DNA of 30,365 nucleotides from Clostridia bacterium (lineage in GTDB: Bacteria; Bacillota_A; Clostridia; UBA1212; UBA1255), in NCBI GenBank assembly GCA_017522515.1, contig JAFWZH010000291.1, forward strand, positions 1 to 30,365, given 5' to 3'. The notes beneath the pieces are model-generated. The model was given only the letters and a program-made list of their open reading frames with translations, was not told the origin of the DNA and searched no databases. Each line of letters starts with the position of its first letter. Positions within the stretch are counted from its first letter, which is position 1. The translations under genes were made by a program, and so were the position numbers. Below, piece after piece: positions 8,725 to 16,888 of this stretch.

Positions 8725-9353
8725 TATTGACTTTTGTTCAAAAAGAGAGACAGCCAACCCCAAAATTTGAAGGAAAGATTAAAGACGTAGTTGTTATAAC
8801 TGGAAAAGGTTCTAGTCATGCTAGTAACGGATATCTTGAATATAAAGGGGATAAAGTCGAAATAGTATCCAATCCTCACCGAGAAAAGATGAACGGGAAA
8901 GCAGTTACGCAGGTTGTAGATATAGTACAAAGATCGGAAAGAGTGGGATATATCTATCCGGATATAGTAGAACAAAAAAGGTTTTTGTTTTTGTCTTTTG
9001 GATATGACTATTTTGTTTTCAACTTCAAGGGGAAAACATACAACGCTTACGAGGTTGGATTGGGAGCAAATGAACACTATATATGCGTATATAAAGACAA
9101 TAGTATAGTAGCTATCATAAAAAAGGAAGATAAGAAAACAAACTTCTGTGATCAATATATTGTGTATGCGTTAGGAGAGGAGAATCTTCTTATGTTAGCA
9201 CTTTTGACGCTGTATTTTGATTGCATAAGATATCCTGATCATGGTGAAATAATGTATGAATCTTATAGGGATGATTCTTTTTTGACGACACAGAAGGAAC
9301 TAGTAGATAAATATGATGCGAGCTTTATTGATAGAGTTAAAGCAATGGAATAA
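8721..9353 (+). CDS. Hypothetical protein, unrecognised family
   Basis: A 210-residue protein with no signal peptide or membrane helix. It is rich in short beta-type segments in the first 130 residues (KDVVVITGKG, YLEYKGDKVEIVS, FLFLSFGYDYFVF) and has a helical C-terminal part beginning near ENLLMLALLTLYF. The start overlaps the lipoprotein stop by 4 nt, indicating translational coupling. A cytoplasmic beta-barrel fold of the tubby/LURP-one sort crossed my mind, but I cannot support it by motif. Its job is presumably linked to the lipoprotein it is coupled to, or to the FHA protein that follows 22 nt later. Confidence 0.75.
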   Translation: MILTFVQKERQPTPKFEGKIKDVVVITGKGSSHASNGYLEYKGDKVEIVSNPHREKMNGKAVTQVVDIVQRSERVGYIYPDIVEQKRFLFLSFGYDYFVFNFKGKTYNAYEVGLGANEHYICVYKDNSIVAIIKKEDKKTNFCDQYIVYALGEENLLMLALLTLYFDCIRYPDHGEIMYESYRDDSFLTTQKELVDKYDASFIDRVKAME

Positions 9354-9375
9354 GAATTAACAGGGAAAAAGGCTG

Positions 9376-10515
9376 ATGTCCAATTATGGATTAGAGGTGA
9401 TAGATGTGCGAAAGAGAAAATTGATAAGAGAGGTAAAAGGGAAAAAAGGGCAACAACTAAATCAGCGTGAGGTTAATGCCATCTCTGAGGGCACCGTTGA
9501 AGGATTGCTTCTTTTTGAAGTTAGTACATCTGGATTCAAAACCAACTTAACGTACAATACAGAAGGATTGATTCCATTATGTGATTTCTTGCAACTTCAA
9601 GGAATGAATCGCCGCCTTTTTGTTGTCCTTCTGAGACACATCGCTCTGATTCTTAAAGGGATAGAAAAAAACCGTTTCAGCAAGGATTTACTGATGTGGA
9701 CATTACAGGCTGTTTTTGTGGACCCATCTACTTGGCGCGTATATATGATCTATGTTCCGCTTCAGCCCTTTGAAACCACTGGCAATATGAAGTCACTGCT
9801 CCTGGAAATAATTGCTCAGTGTAACTTCGAACCAGGGGAAGACATTGAATATGTTCAGAACTTAGTACAGGATTTGAATGGTGTTACAGCTTATACAGTA
9901 GGAATGTTAGAATCATATTGCGATAAAGTGGCAGAAGCCCTTTTTCAACAAAAATGCAACACCAATCGCAACGGGTTATGCCCTGCCTGTGGTTCTAAAG
10001 TAGATGTGTCAGAGGAAATATGCCCGTTCTGTGGCAAGCGAGTGTTATCTCGATCAACGAAAGATTCCCCGAAAAACACACCGTCAATTGGTTCGGAGTT
10101 TTGGCCAAAAACAGCAAAGAAGTCGGAGACTGACACAGAAAGGCAGAAGCGTAGCGATATATCCGTAAATGAAGATGAGAATGGTGTAGTGACAGTTTTT
10201 AGAGGCTCGCAACGAATGGTTCAAAGTGTTTGGCTTGAAGACTGTTTAAGAGAAGGTAAGATTATCATAAATAAATTTCCTTTTCGAGTTGGAAAGATGG
10301 AAGGAGTCACGGACTATCGCATCTTCAACAATAATGTGAGCCGGAAACATGCAGACATTATCAAGGAGCAGGGGAGATATTATATTGTTGATTTAGCATC
10401 AACCAACGGTACATATCTTGACGGAAGAAGAATTCAACCGGGTGTTAAAGAGCCTTTGAATGACGGCACAATGCTTAAGTTGGCAGATGCGAAATTTAAA
10501 TTCCACATAGATTAG
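9376..10515 (+). CDS. DUF6382-like protein with zinc ribbon and C-terminal FHA domain
   Basis: A 379-residue cytoplasmic protein in three parts. The N-terminal about 185 residues match my recollection of the DUF6382 domain found in clostridial FHA proteins. A zinc ribbon follows, with C202-P-A-C205 and C216-P-F-C219. The C-terminal FHA domain (about 300-379) has FRVGKMEG, NNNVSRKHADI and STNGTYLDGRRI, i.e. the expected Arg/Gly, Ser-Arg-x-His and Asn residues for binding phosphothreonine peptides. The N-terminal part may be a soluble relative of the EssB/YukC pseudokinase domain, but that is a guess. Likely role: a phospho-reader that links the kinases at the end of the locus to the secretion machine. 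Confidence 0.85.
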   Translation: MSNYGLEVIDVRKRKLIREVKGKKGQQLNQREVNAISEGTVEGLLLFEVSTSGFKTNLTYNTEGLIPLCDFLQLQGMNRRLFVVLLRHIALILKGIEKNRFSKDLLMWTLQAVFVDPSTWRVYMIYVPLQPFETTGNMKSLLLEIIAQCNFEPGEDIEYVQNLVQDLNGVTAYTVGMLESYCDKVAEALFQQKCNTNRNGLCPACGSKVDVSEEICPFCGKRVLSRSTKDSPKNTPSIGSEFWPKTAKKSETDTERQKRSDISVNEDENGVVTVFRGSQRMVQSVWLEDCLREGKIIINKFPFRVGKMEGVTDYRIFNNNVSRKHADIIKEQGRYYIVDLASTNGTYLDGRRIQPGVKEPLNDGTMLKLADAKFKFHID

Positions 10516-10532
10516 ATGGAAGGAGTTATGAA

Positions 10533-10790
10533 ATGTATATTGAGTTTGTTATAAGTTATGTTTTGATAGGTGTTTTGGCCTTGCTTCTTGCGGTTGTCAT
10601 TGTCCTTCAATGCATTATTATGAAAAAAATATCTCGCAACGGATCTCGTTCTAGTGAGGCGAACTACGCACCTTATTCAAAAGGTAATGCGTATTCACGA
10701 GGGAACAGGGGAACCGCAATTTGTCGCAATTGTGCGACACAGTTCGATTCTGCTCATGTGGTTTGCCCAAAGTGTGGAACTCCTCGTTGA
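10533..10790 (+). CDS. Small single-pass membrane protein with zinc ribbon
   Basis: An 85-residue protein: one membrane helix (about 7-30, SYVLIGVLALLLAVVIVLQ), a basic/Ser/Tyr-rich linker, and a C-terminal zinc ribbon with C64-x2-C67 and C78-x2-C81. RBS GGAAGGAG precedes it. A nearer out-of-frame ATG (10528) gives only a 7-codon peptide, so ATG 10533 is used. Topology by the positive-inside rule puts the ribbon in the cytoplasm. Similar Cys4 ribbons occur in five proteins of this locus, which suggests a shared structural or docking role. No family function is known to me. Confidence 0.75.
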   Translation: MYIEFVISYVLIGVLALLLAVVIVLQCIIMKKISRNGSRSSEANYAPYSKGNAYSRGNRGTAICRNCATQFDSAHVVCPKCGTPR

Positions 10791-10886
10791 AACAGGAAGC
10801 ATGCCATATAGAATATAAAAAATAGGCTCGCTTGTGTCCGTTGTAATGTTCTTGATGGCCTTTGACTCGAATGAGGAGGGATATAA

Positions 10887-11567
10887 ATGAAGCTAATTAA
10901 AAGGATTACCCTACTGTTACTGGTAGGAGTCGTTATGTCAGGGGTGTGTGGCTGCGTGAAGAAAGAGAAGATAGACTCCGATGGTATTATTCGGCAACTG
11001 AATGCAAAATACAACGATTCATTTACGCTGGTAAGTTCTGGCAACGAGTTGTGGACTGAGGAATATAGCGAGCTGATTTGCTTTTCTGAGGTTCTAAACG
11101 CAGATGTTGTTGTATGGGTGTATTCCGACGGTCTCATCACAGATAATTATCTGGCAGTCAAGTATAAGTCGGAGGTAGAATTTTTGGTTCTGCCAATCGC
11201 AGAAGACATATATGGTCAGGGCTTTTGCAAAGTTGTGAATATTCCGATACATTACGGGAAAAGCCATTTTAATGAAAAAATGGATTTTTCGGAATATGTA
11301 TCCAATAAACAATCTAGCCTGAGTATTGCGATAGCTACTTCTAAGGATGTATCTTCAGCTAGAGAGGATGTAGAAGAACTAGTTTTGCAGTTGAAAGAGA
11401 ATGGTGTTGTGGCCAGCATCAGAGTATTCTACTATGATGCTGGCATATTTAAATCTGTAATGGAAACAAATGACCCCACAACAATTTTTTCTCCAACTTC
11501 TAATAAAAGACTGTCTGCAACTATGAATGCAGATTATTCCATAGGTTCAGTTGATTGGAGTGAATAG
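10887..11567 (+). CDS. Lipoprotein, candidate immunity partner of the downstream lipase
   Basis: A 226-residue precursor with a type II signal peptide: KLIKRIT, a hydrophobic run, then VCGC with C23 as the lipidated residue (the Cys at position -2 of the lipobox is unusual). The mature part has no recognised domain. It is mixed alpha/beta with a middle stretch EFLVLPIAEDIYGQG and a final acidic segment. RBS GAGGAGGG. Its stop overlaps the first possible codon of the lipase gene by one base and abuts ATG 11570, so the two are tightly coupled. In Staphylococcus aureus the type VII lipase TslA is neutralised by lipoproteins, so an immunity role is an attractive inference from position and cell location, not from sequence similarity. 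Confidence 0.78.
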   Translation: MKLIKRITLLLLVGVVMSGVCGCVKKEKIDSDGIIRQLNAKYNDSFTLVSSGNELWTEEYSELICFSEVLNADVVVWVYSDGLITDNYLAVKYKSEVEFLVLPIAEDIYGQGFCKVVNIPIHYGKSHFNEKMDFSEYVSNKQSSLSIAIATSKDVSSAREDVEELVLQLKENGVVASIRVFYYDAGIFKSVMETNDPTTIFSPTSNKRLSATMNADYSIGSVDWSE

Positions 11568-11569
11568 TG

Positions 11570-13258
11570 ATGAATTATTTGGATAGCAAAACTCAATTTG
11601 GAGTCAACGAAGAGGCAATTTTCAATGTCTATTCATATGTTGCCAACAAGGGAGAAAGACCAGTTAACGGCGATAAATTCTGCCAGGTCATTGCAAAACT
11701 TAGAGAGGATTGCAACAATGGCGGTTGGTCGGATGAGGCGGCAAATCAACTTGCAGTTTTAGAAAATGCAATTTCAAACAACCCTAGTTTAGGAGAGGCA
11801 ACCATAGGTAATCAAACCAACACCGCAAATGGGTTGAATGCGTGTACTTTTACAAAACCGGATGGTAGTGTCTCTGTCGTCTTCAGGGGAACAGGAAGTG
11901 GAGAATGGATAGATAACGGCGAGGGATTATCGGGAATCCCGGAAGAAAACACTTACAATACGTATTCTGATGGCGAATTAGTAAGTAGCACGACAGTAAG
12001 CAATGATTATGCTACAGATCAACAAGTCGAAGCGTTGAATTGGTTCAACAAAATTGCAAGTGAGAATGGATGGGACGAAAGTACCAATATTACAATTTCG
12101 GGTCACTCAAAAGGCGGAAACAAGGCACAATTTGTAACAATTAACTCAGATTTGATTGATAATTGCTATAGCTTTGACGGACAAGGTTTTTCACCGGAAG
12201 CATTGAAAGCATTAGAAGAAAAGTACGGAATTAAATTTGCTGAAAGACGTCAAAGAATACTCTGCTTCGCAGCTGATAATGACTATGTGAATGTTTTGGG
12301 GGAACGTTTAGCACCCGAAGATCATGTATTCTATTTTGAATCGCCCATAGGAGACAATAATGCTATCGGGTACCACTATATGGAAGCAATGCTTGACGAA
12401 AATGGTAATTTCAATGCGCAGTGCGAACAAGGTGAGTTGTCTGAGTATGTGGAAAATGTGTCTGATGAGCTGATGGCGATGGATGCATCTTACAGGCAAT
12501 ATGCTACGCTTGGTATTATGAACCTGTGTCAAAAGTATATGGGTAAAGGAACACCGGTTAATGGCGATGAAGTATCTACAGAAGAAACAATTGCTGGCCT
12601 TGGAATCTCGGTAGGTCCGGTGATTGTGAACCTGCTTGGCACCAAGGACGGCTATGAAGCATTAGGTGATATAATTAAGATATATGGCGACGACCTTGTG
12701 AATGGTGTTGGAAAATTTTATGACGATATTGGCAAGGAATATGGTTATTTGGCAGAAGCGGGAGCAATTATTCTTTCTACTGCTGTTGTTACGTTTGCCG
12801 CTCCCTTTGTAATCAAGGCAGGAATTGTAGTTGCTGGAACGGCATGGGCGATAAATGCAATCAACACATTAGGTGACAACCTCAAAAAGGTAAGTGTAGA
12901 AATATACTCGGATGTAAAAACTTTCTATAGTTCTGTGGTAGGGAATATTGAAAGTTTCATAAACCAAAATTTCAATTCAGGTTATAGAACTGCAAGTTCC
13001 GAACCGGCGATAAAGCTTGACACGGCTAAATTAAGAGCTTATGCCTGTAGGTTGAATGTTGTGAACAATCGACTTGTGAGCTTGGATAGAAGGATGGACG
13101 AGCTTTACCTCAAAGTTGGTCTTCGTGACTTGTTTAATTTAATTCAGGCGGACTTGCTGACAGGTTCTAATTGGCGCGTTACAAATTGCGCAAAATACTT
13201 AGATGAAACAGCAAACGATTTTGATGCTGTCGAACGCAATGTTGCAGGACAGTTTTAG
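11570..13258 (+). CDS. Lipase-like (DUF2974/alpha-beta hydrolase) putative type VII effector with C-terminal helical domain
   Basis: A 562-residue protein with no signal peptide. The N-terminal half is an alpha/beta-hydrolase of the DUF2974/Mbeg1-like sort: VVFRGTGSGEW, then the nucleophile elbow GHSKGG with Ser180, a plausible acid at D236 or D238 (FAADNDYVN) and His269 (YHYMEAM). A hydrophobic stretch follows at about 395-435 (AIILSTAVVTFAAPFVIKAG). The last 90 residues are helical and resemble an LXG/WXG-type targeting hairpin (LDTAKLRAYACRLNVVNNRL, later NWRVTN). Catalytic domain first and helical export domain last matches the reversed layout known for staphylococcal TslA. The following small helical and WXG100 genes fit export partners. 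GTG 11567 is an alternative start one codon earlier. Predicted activity: ester hydrolysis of lipids; the substrate is unknown. Confidence 0.8.
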   Translation: MNYLDSKTQFGVNEEAIFNVYSYVANKGERPVNGDKFCQVIAKLREDCNNGGWSDEAANQLAVLENAISNNPSLGEATIGNQTNTANGLNACTFTKPDGSVSVVFRGTGSGEWIDNGEGLSGIPEENTYNTYSDGELVSSTTVSNDYATDQQVEALNWFNKIASENGWDESTNITISGHSKGGNKAQFVTINSDLIDNCYSFDGQGFSPEALKALEEKYGIKFAERRQRILCFAADNDYVNVLGERLAPEDHVFYFESPIGDNNAIGYHYMEAMLDENGNFNAQCEQGELSEYVENVSDELMAMDASYRQYATLGIMNLCQKYMGKGTPVNGDEVSTEETIAGLGISVGPVIVNLLGTKDGYEALGDIIKIYGDDLVNGVGKFYDDIGKEYGYLAEAGAIILSTAVVTFAAPFVIKAGIVVAGTAWAINAINTLGDNLKKVSVEIYSDVKTFYSSVVGNIESFINQNFNSGYRTASSEPAIKLDTAKLRAYACRLNVVNNRLVSLDRRMDELYLKVGLRDLFNLIQADLLTGSNWRVTNCAKYLDETANDFDAVERNVAGQF

Positions 13259-13269
13259 GAGGTAATCGA

Positions 13270-13716
13270 ATGGATGCAAATACCCAATATGAATTATATT
13301 TGATTAAGAATGAATTGCAAAGCATCATCGATGAACTCTACAGTATTGCCGGTGGTGTCAACAATGATTTCGAAGGAGTAGGCAATGAAAAGTGTGCAAA
13401 CAGCATCATTAAGGCGGCAAAACAGTACGAAACGGTAAAACAAAAATTAAACAATATGGATTTATCTGCTGTTACTGAAGAATTTGCTGCAAAGAAGCGC
13501 GCGGAGGAACAGGCAAGAGCGAATGCACAAGCAAAAGCTCAAGCTGAAGCAAAAGCCAAGGCCGAAGCAGAAGCACGGGCAAGGGCAGAGGCGCGAGCAA
13601 AGGCAGAAGCTGAAGTAAACGCGGCAAAGAGTAACTCGAATAGTAAATCTAATAATTCGAGCAACAAAAAATCTAATAATGTATTGGAGGATCTGTTCGG
13701 ATGGCTATTCAAGTAA
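13270..13716 (+). CDS. Small helical protein with Ala/Glu/Lys coiled coil, possible effector partner
   Basis: A 148-residue protein. Residues 1-70 are two predicted helices (YELYLIKNELQSIIDELYSI, then KCANSIIKAAKQYETVKQKL) around a Gly/Asn turn, resembling the small YwqH/Lap-type helical partners of LXG proteins, without a WxG motif. Residues about 75-118 are an uninterrupted Ala/Glu/Lys/Arg/Gln run likely to form a long charged helix. A Ser/Asn/Lys linker follows, then a hydrophobic tail LEDLFGWLFK. RBS GGAGG (13257-13261) overlaps the lipase stop. The gene overlaps the next WXG100 gene by 16 nt. Role inferred from context: targeting or chaperone partner of the lipase. Confidence 0.78.
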   Translation: MDANTQYELYLIKNELQSIIDELYSIAGGVNNDFEGVGNEKCANSIIKAAKQYETVKQKLNNMDLSAVTEEFAAKKRAEEQARANAQAKAQAEAKAKAEAEARARAEARAKAEAEVNAAKSNSNSKSNNSSNKKSNNVLEDLFGWLFK

Positions 13717-14000
13717 ACACAGGGTCCGTTTTAGCAACGGCTGACCAAATTGATACTATTAATAAGAAAATTAGAGAAGGATTGTCTGAAGTTGATATGG
13801 CGATCAGGTCGTTGCAACAAGACTGGGAAGGCGAGGCTTCATATTCCTGTACCAATAAATATGAATACATAAAACGCGATTTTTCTGATACAAGGTTTTC
13901 TGTCGTAAATAGTGTTGTATCATTTATGCGAAATCAAGTTGGAGAAGGGTACGAAGTAACCGAGCACTCGGTTTCCGCAGCCGCTTCGGCATTCAAGTGA
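13701..14000 (+). CDS. WXG100-family protein (lipase module, first)
   Basis: A 99-residue helical hairpin with both family marks intact: WEG at 42-44 and the C-terminal secretion motif YEVTE at 84-88. RBS GGAGG (13686-13690) lies inside the upstream coiled-coil gene, and the reading frames overlap by 16 nt, which indicates translational coupling. Together with the next gene it is the natural candidate for the complex that carries the lipase-like protein to EssC. Confidence 0.88.
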   Translation: MAIQVNTGSVLATADQIDTINKKIREGLSEVDMAIRSLQQDWEGEASYSCTNKYEYIKRDFSDTRFSVVNSVVSFMRNQVGEGYEVTEHSVSAAASAFK

Positions 14001-14013
14001 AGGGGGTATCAAT

Positions 14014-14322
14014 ATGGCATATATAAAAGTGAATCATCAAAAGATGCTTAATGCAGCAAACGAGATTGATAATTATCTCACTCAACTTGATAAAAACATG
14101 GCATCGATTGACAATGCTGTGATATCTCTGGAAAAGGATTGGAACGGAGAAGATTATCAACAGGTTAAAACGGAATGGAATGAAATTAATTCTTCCGGTT
14201 CAACAACCGATAAGATGAAGAAATCATTGAAAAGCTACGCAGATTCAATACGGGAAGCCTCAAAACTATACAAAGAGGCACAGGCAAGGGCAATAAATAG
14301 AGCAAATGTTCTATGCAAGTAA
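14014..14322 (+). CDS. WXG100-family protein (lipase module, second)
   Basis: A 102-residue member of the family with WNG at 43-45. The tail has YKEAQ (86-90), so the acidic residue of YxxxD/E is missing and its partner at 13701 probably carries the export signal. RBS GAAGGGGG lies upstream, 13 nt after the preceding stop. As in the first pair, only one protein of the two has the complete tail motif. Confidence 0.86.
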   Translation: MAYIKVNHQKMLNAANEIDNYLTQLDKNMASIDNAVISLEKDWNGEDYQQVKTEWNEINSSGSTTDKMKKSLKSYADSIREASKLYKEAQARAINRANVLCK

Positions 14323-14355
14323 TGATACCATTTGAGGTATAGTAGGAGTTAGATT

Positions 14356-15090
14356 ATGAGTGGTAATTTTAAACATGCCATTTTTACAAATGTTGGTAGT
14401 CGTCAGATCAATGAGGACTCCGTGGGTTTTTTTAAAAATGGTGGAAATAATTGTTATATACTCTGCGATGGATTGGGTGGTCACGGCATGGGTGATGTTG
14501 CATCCTCGTTAGTTGTTGCTGTTTTTGAGGACCAATTCAGCAAAACAGATGAAGTAGTGAATTTTCTTGGACAAACATTCACGGCCTCACAAGACATACT
14601 GATGGCGGAACAGAGAGTTCGTAATGCAAAAAGGAAAATGAAGACCACAGGTGTTGCAATTGTTACAGACGATCGCAATGCTTATATTGGACATATTGGC
14701 GATTCAAGAGGTTATGTTTTCTATAAAAACAAGGTCAAAACAAGAACGCTGGATCACAGTATTCCGCAAATGTTAGTTCTTTCAAAAGAAATTAAAGAGG
14801 AGCAAATCAGAAATCATCCCGACCGCAACACACTTTTACGTGTAATGGGCATTGAATGGGATGAGGCAATGTATGAACTTATGTCACCTATCCCATTGAA
14901 AAAGTGCCAAGCTTTCCTTTTATGCTCTGATGGATTTTGGGAATTGATTGACGAGAAGGAAATGTGTACACAATTAAAGAAAGCCAACACCGTGGAGGAA
15001 TGGTTGGAAAATATGATTAAAATTGTCCAAATAAACGGCGAAGGAAAGAATATGGACAATTATTCGGCAATAGCCGTTTGGAATGAATAG
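14356..15090 (+). CDS. PP2C-family Ser/Thr protein phosphatase (first)
   Basis: A 244-residue soluble phosphatase of the PPM/PP2C family, which removes phosphate from Ser/Thr using two or three Mn/Mg ions. Conserved parts are present: R16-x-x-N-E20-D21, DGLGGHG (D38), GHIGDSRGY (D116), CSDGFWE (D192) and DNYS (D234). These give the metal-binding Asp set. No membrane segment. RBS TAGGAG. It lies 33 nt after the WXG100 gene and 11 nt before a second PP2C. Predicted to reverse phosphorylation made by the two kinases downstream and so switch FHA binding off. Confidence 0.92.
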   Translation: MSGNFKHAIFTNVGSRQINEDSVGFFKNGGNNCYILCDGLGGHGMGDVASSLVVAVFEDQFSKTDEVVNFLGQTFTASQDILMAEQRVRNAKRKMKTTGVAIVTDDRNAYIGHIGDSRGYVFYKNKVKTRTLDHSIPQMLVLSKEIKEEQIRNHPDRNTLLRVMGIEWDEAMYELMSPIPLKKCQAFLLCSDGFWELIDEKEMCTQLKKANTVEEWLENMIKIVQINGEGKNMDNYSAIAVWNE

Positions 15091-15101
15091 GGGGGATCTA
15101 A

Positions 15102-15899
15102 ATGCTATATCATAGCGACCAACAACTAGTGAAAGACGAAAATTCTGCTTTCCAAATGGCTGCATTATCGGTTGTTGGTGATCGTGAAGATCAACAAGAT
15201 AGTTTTGGATACGCTCTGAAGCAAGACGAGGGACTGATAGTTGTTTGTGATGGAATGGGTGGCCACGAGGGAGGAAAGACGGCCAGCGAGATGGCGGTAC
15301 AAACTTTTCTTACACGGTACTCTGAAGAGTACATTATTGCTCAGCAAACTGAGATGTTGATTGAAACTGCAAAAAAGACGGATGCAATGATCTCTCGGTT
15401 GAAAAACGATCAAGGTGATTTATTAAAAGCCGGAAGTACGTTGGTATCGATATTAATCAACCGAAAAAAAATGATGTGGTGTTCAGTTGGAGACAGCAGG
15501 GCTTATCTGGTTCGAGAAGGAGAGATGGTACAACTTACACAGGATCACAATTACCATACAGTTTTAGTTGAAAAGTTAAATGCCGGACTATTAAATAAAG
15601 CTGAATTTGAGAAGGAAAATGCTCGTGGTGAGGCACTCATTAGCTTTTTGGGAATAGGTAACCTTGCTCTGATCGATTATTCTGAGATTCCGTTGGAAAT
15701 TAAAAAGGATGACAAAATAATCATTATGTCAGATGGTTTATATAAAATTGTTTCTGATTCTGAGATTGCACGTATTCTTGATAACTTCAACAATATCGGG
15801 GAAGCAGTTCAAGCACTCGAAATGAAAGCAAAAAAGAATGCAAAAAATAATGATGAATCAAGAGATAATATGACAGTTGTATTAATTAAAATTAAGTGA
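15102..15899 (+). CDS. PP2C-family Ser/Thr protein phosphatase (second)
   Basis: A 265-residue PP2C-type phosphatase with all core motifs: GDREDQQDSFG (D27-D33), DGMGGHEGG (D50), VGDSRAY (D131), SDGLY (D211) and DNMT (D255). It is clearly paralogous to the preceding gene but well diverged, and closer to the standard Stp/PrpC type. RBS GGGGG lies 6-7 nt upstream. Two phosphatases next to two kinases suggest one phosphatase per kinase or target. Confidence 0.93.
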   Translation: MLYHSDQQLVKDENSAFQMAALSVVGDREDQQDSFGYALKQDEGLIVVCDGMGGHEGGKTASEMAVQTFLTRYSEEYIIAQQTEMLIETAKKTDAMISRLKNDQGDLLKAGSTLVSILINRKKMMWCSVGDSRAYLVREGEMVQLTQDHNYHTVLVEKLNAGLLNKAEFEKENARGEALISFLGIGNLALIDYSEIPLEIKKDDKIIIMSDGLYKIVSDSEIARILDNFNNIGEAVQALEMKAKKNAKNNDESRDNMTVVLIKIK

Positions 15900-15913
15900 T
15901 GGAGGGGTAAATA

Positions 15914-16882
15914 GTGAATGTTATTAGATGCAAGAATGGACATTTCTTTGATGGGGATTCATATGGTACATGTCCGCATTGTGGTGAGGCAGCAGTAAAC
16001 GGCGGTGGTACTGCTCATGTTAAGGTGGAAAAAAAAGGCTTTTGGGGACGCAGTCGAAAAGAAAAGGAAGTAGATATTCAGACCGTGAGCAGAACGCAGG
16101 CTACGAAGCCGCAAGATGACTTTGTAAGTGGTAATACTCCTACGGACGTTATCGAGCAAAGAAAAACAGAAAACAGCTCGGTTCCTCCACTTAAGAAGAA
16201 TCCTACTCTTGATTTTTGGCAAATGTCATCGCATTCGGACGGCGGAGTAGAAGCTGATAATGCAAGTGAGAACATAGATGATCAAAGGATCGTCAAAAAC
16301 GATGAAAATACAAGAGAAAAGATAGACGAGCATGTGGAAGATTCGGAACAACATAAACCAAAGAAAGAAGATACCGAGAAGGAAGTATCTGCGTCCAATG
16401 AACAGGGATATTCTTTGCGTGAAGCTGTTAAAAAATCCTCTGCAAGCAACGAGGGCAAAACAATGAGCTATTTTAGTGCAGCAACAAGTCCGTCCGCCAA
16501 TCAAGCTCGTCCTTGCTCTGTTGCAGAACCTGTAGTTGGTTGGCTTGTTTGTGTAGGAGGGTGCCATTTTGGAGAATGTTTCAATATTTGCGCTGGGAAA
16601 AATTCTATAGGTAGAAGTGAAGAAAATCGAATTGTTATATCTGATGATAATGGCATTTCCAGAATTAAACACGCACTCATTGTATATGAGCCTAAGAAAA
16701 GAAACTTCTATTTGCAACCCGGTGATAGTAGTGGACTTACATATCTAAATGAGGAGTATATTACCGATTCACAAAAGTTATCATTGCATGATACTATTGA
16801 GCTTGGAGATAGCAAATTTATGTTTGTACCTCTGTGTGGTGAAAAATTTTCTTGGGAAGATCATATGCCGAAAGGAGAGTAA
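15914..16882 (+). CDS. FHA-domain protein with N-terminal zinc-binding motif
   Basis: A 322-residue cytoplasmic protein. The N-terminus has a small metal site C6-x3-H10 ... C20-x2-C23 (NGHFFDGDSYGTCPHC). Residues about 35-200 are charged and probably disordered. A C-terminal FHA domain (about 210-315) follows, with SIGRSEENRIVI (R234), ISRIKHALI and TYLNEEYI. The normal Asn-Gly-Thr loop is altered to Ser-Ser-Gly-Leu-Thr-Tyr. The start is GTG 15914, set by GGAGGGG at 15901-15907; ATG 15918 is out of frame. It sits directly before the kinases, and Thr residues in its linker could be kinase substrates. Likely an adaptor that reads phosphothreonine. Confidence 0.87.
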   Translation: MNVIRCKNGHFFDGDSYGTCPHCGEAAVNGGGTAHVKVEKKGFWGRSRKEKEVDIQTVSRTQATKPQDDFVSGNTPTDVIEQRKTENSSVPPLKKNPTLDFWQMSSHSDGGVEADNASENIDDQRIVKNDENTREKIDEHVEDSEQHKPKKEDTEKEVSASNEQGYSLREAVKKSSASNEGKTMSYFSAATSPSANQARPCSVAEPVVGWLVCVGGCHFGECFNICAGKNSIGRSEENRIVISDDNGISRIKHALIVYEPKKRNFYLQPGDSSGLTYLNEEYITDSQKLSLHDTIELGDSKFMFVPLCGEKFSWEDHMPKGE

Positions 16883-16888
16883 TTATTT

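Noticed and set aside
14325..14340. ATACC/GGTAT hairpin between the WXG100 and PP2C genes
   Set aside because: The stem is only 5 bp with no U-tract. It is too weak to call a terminator.
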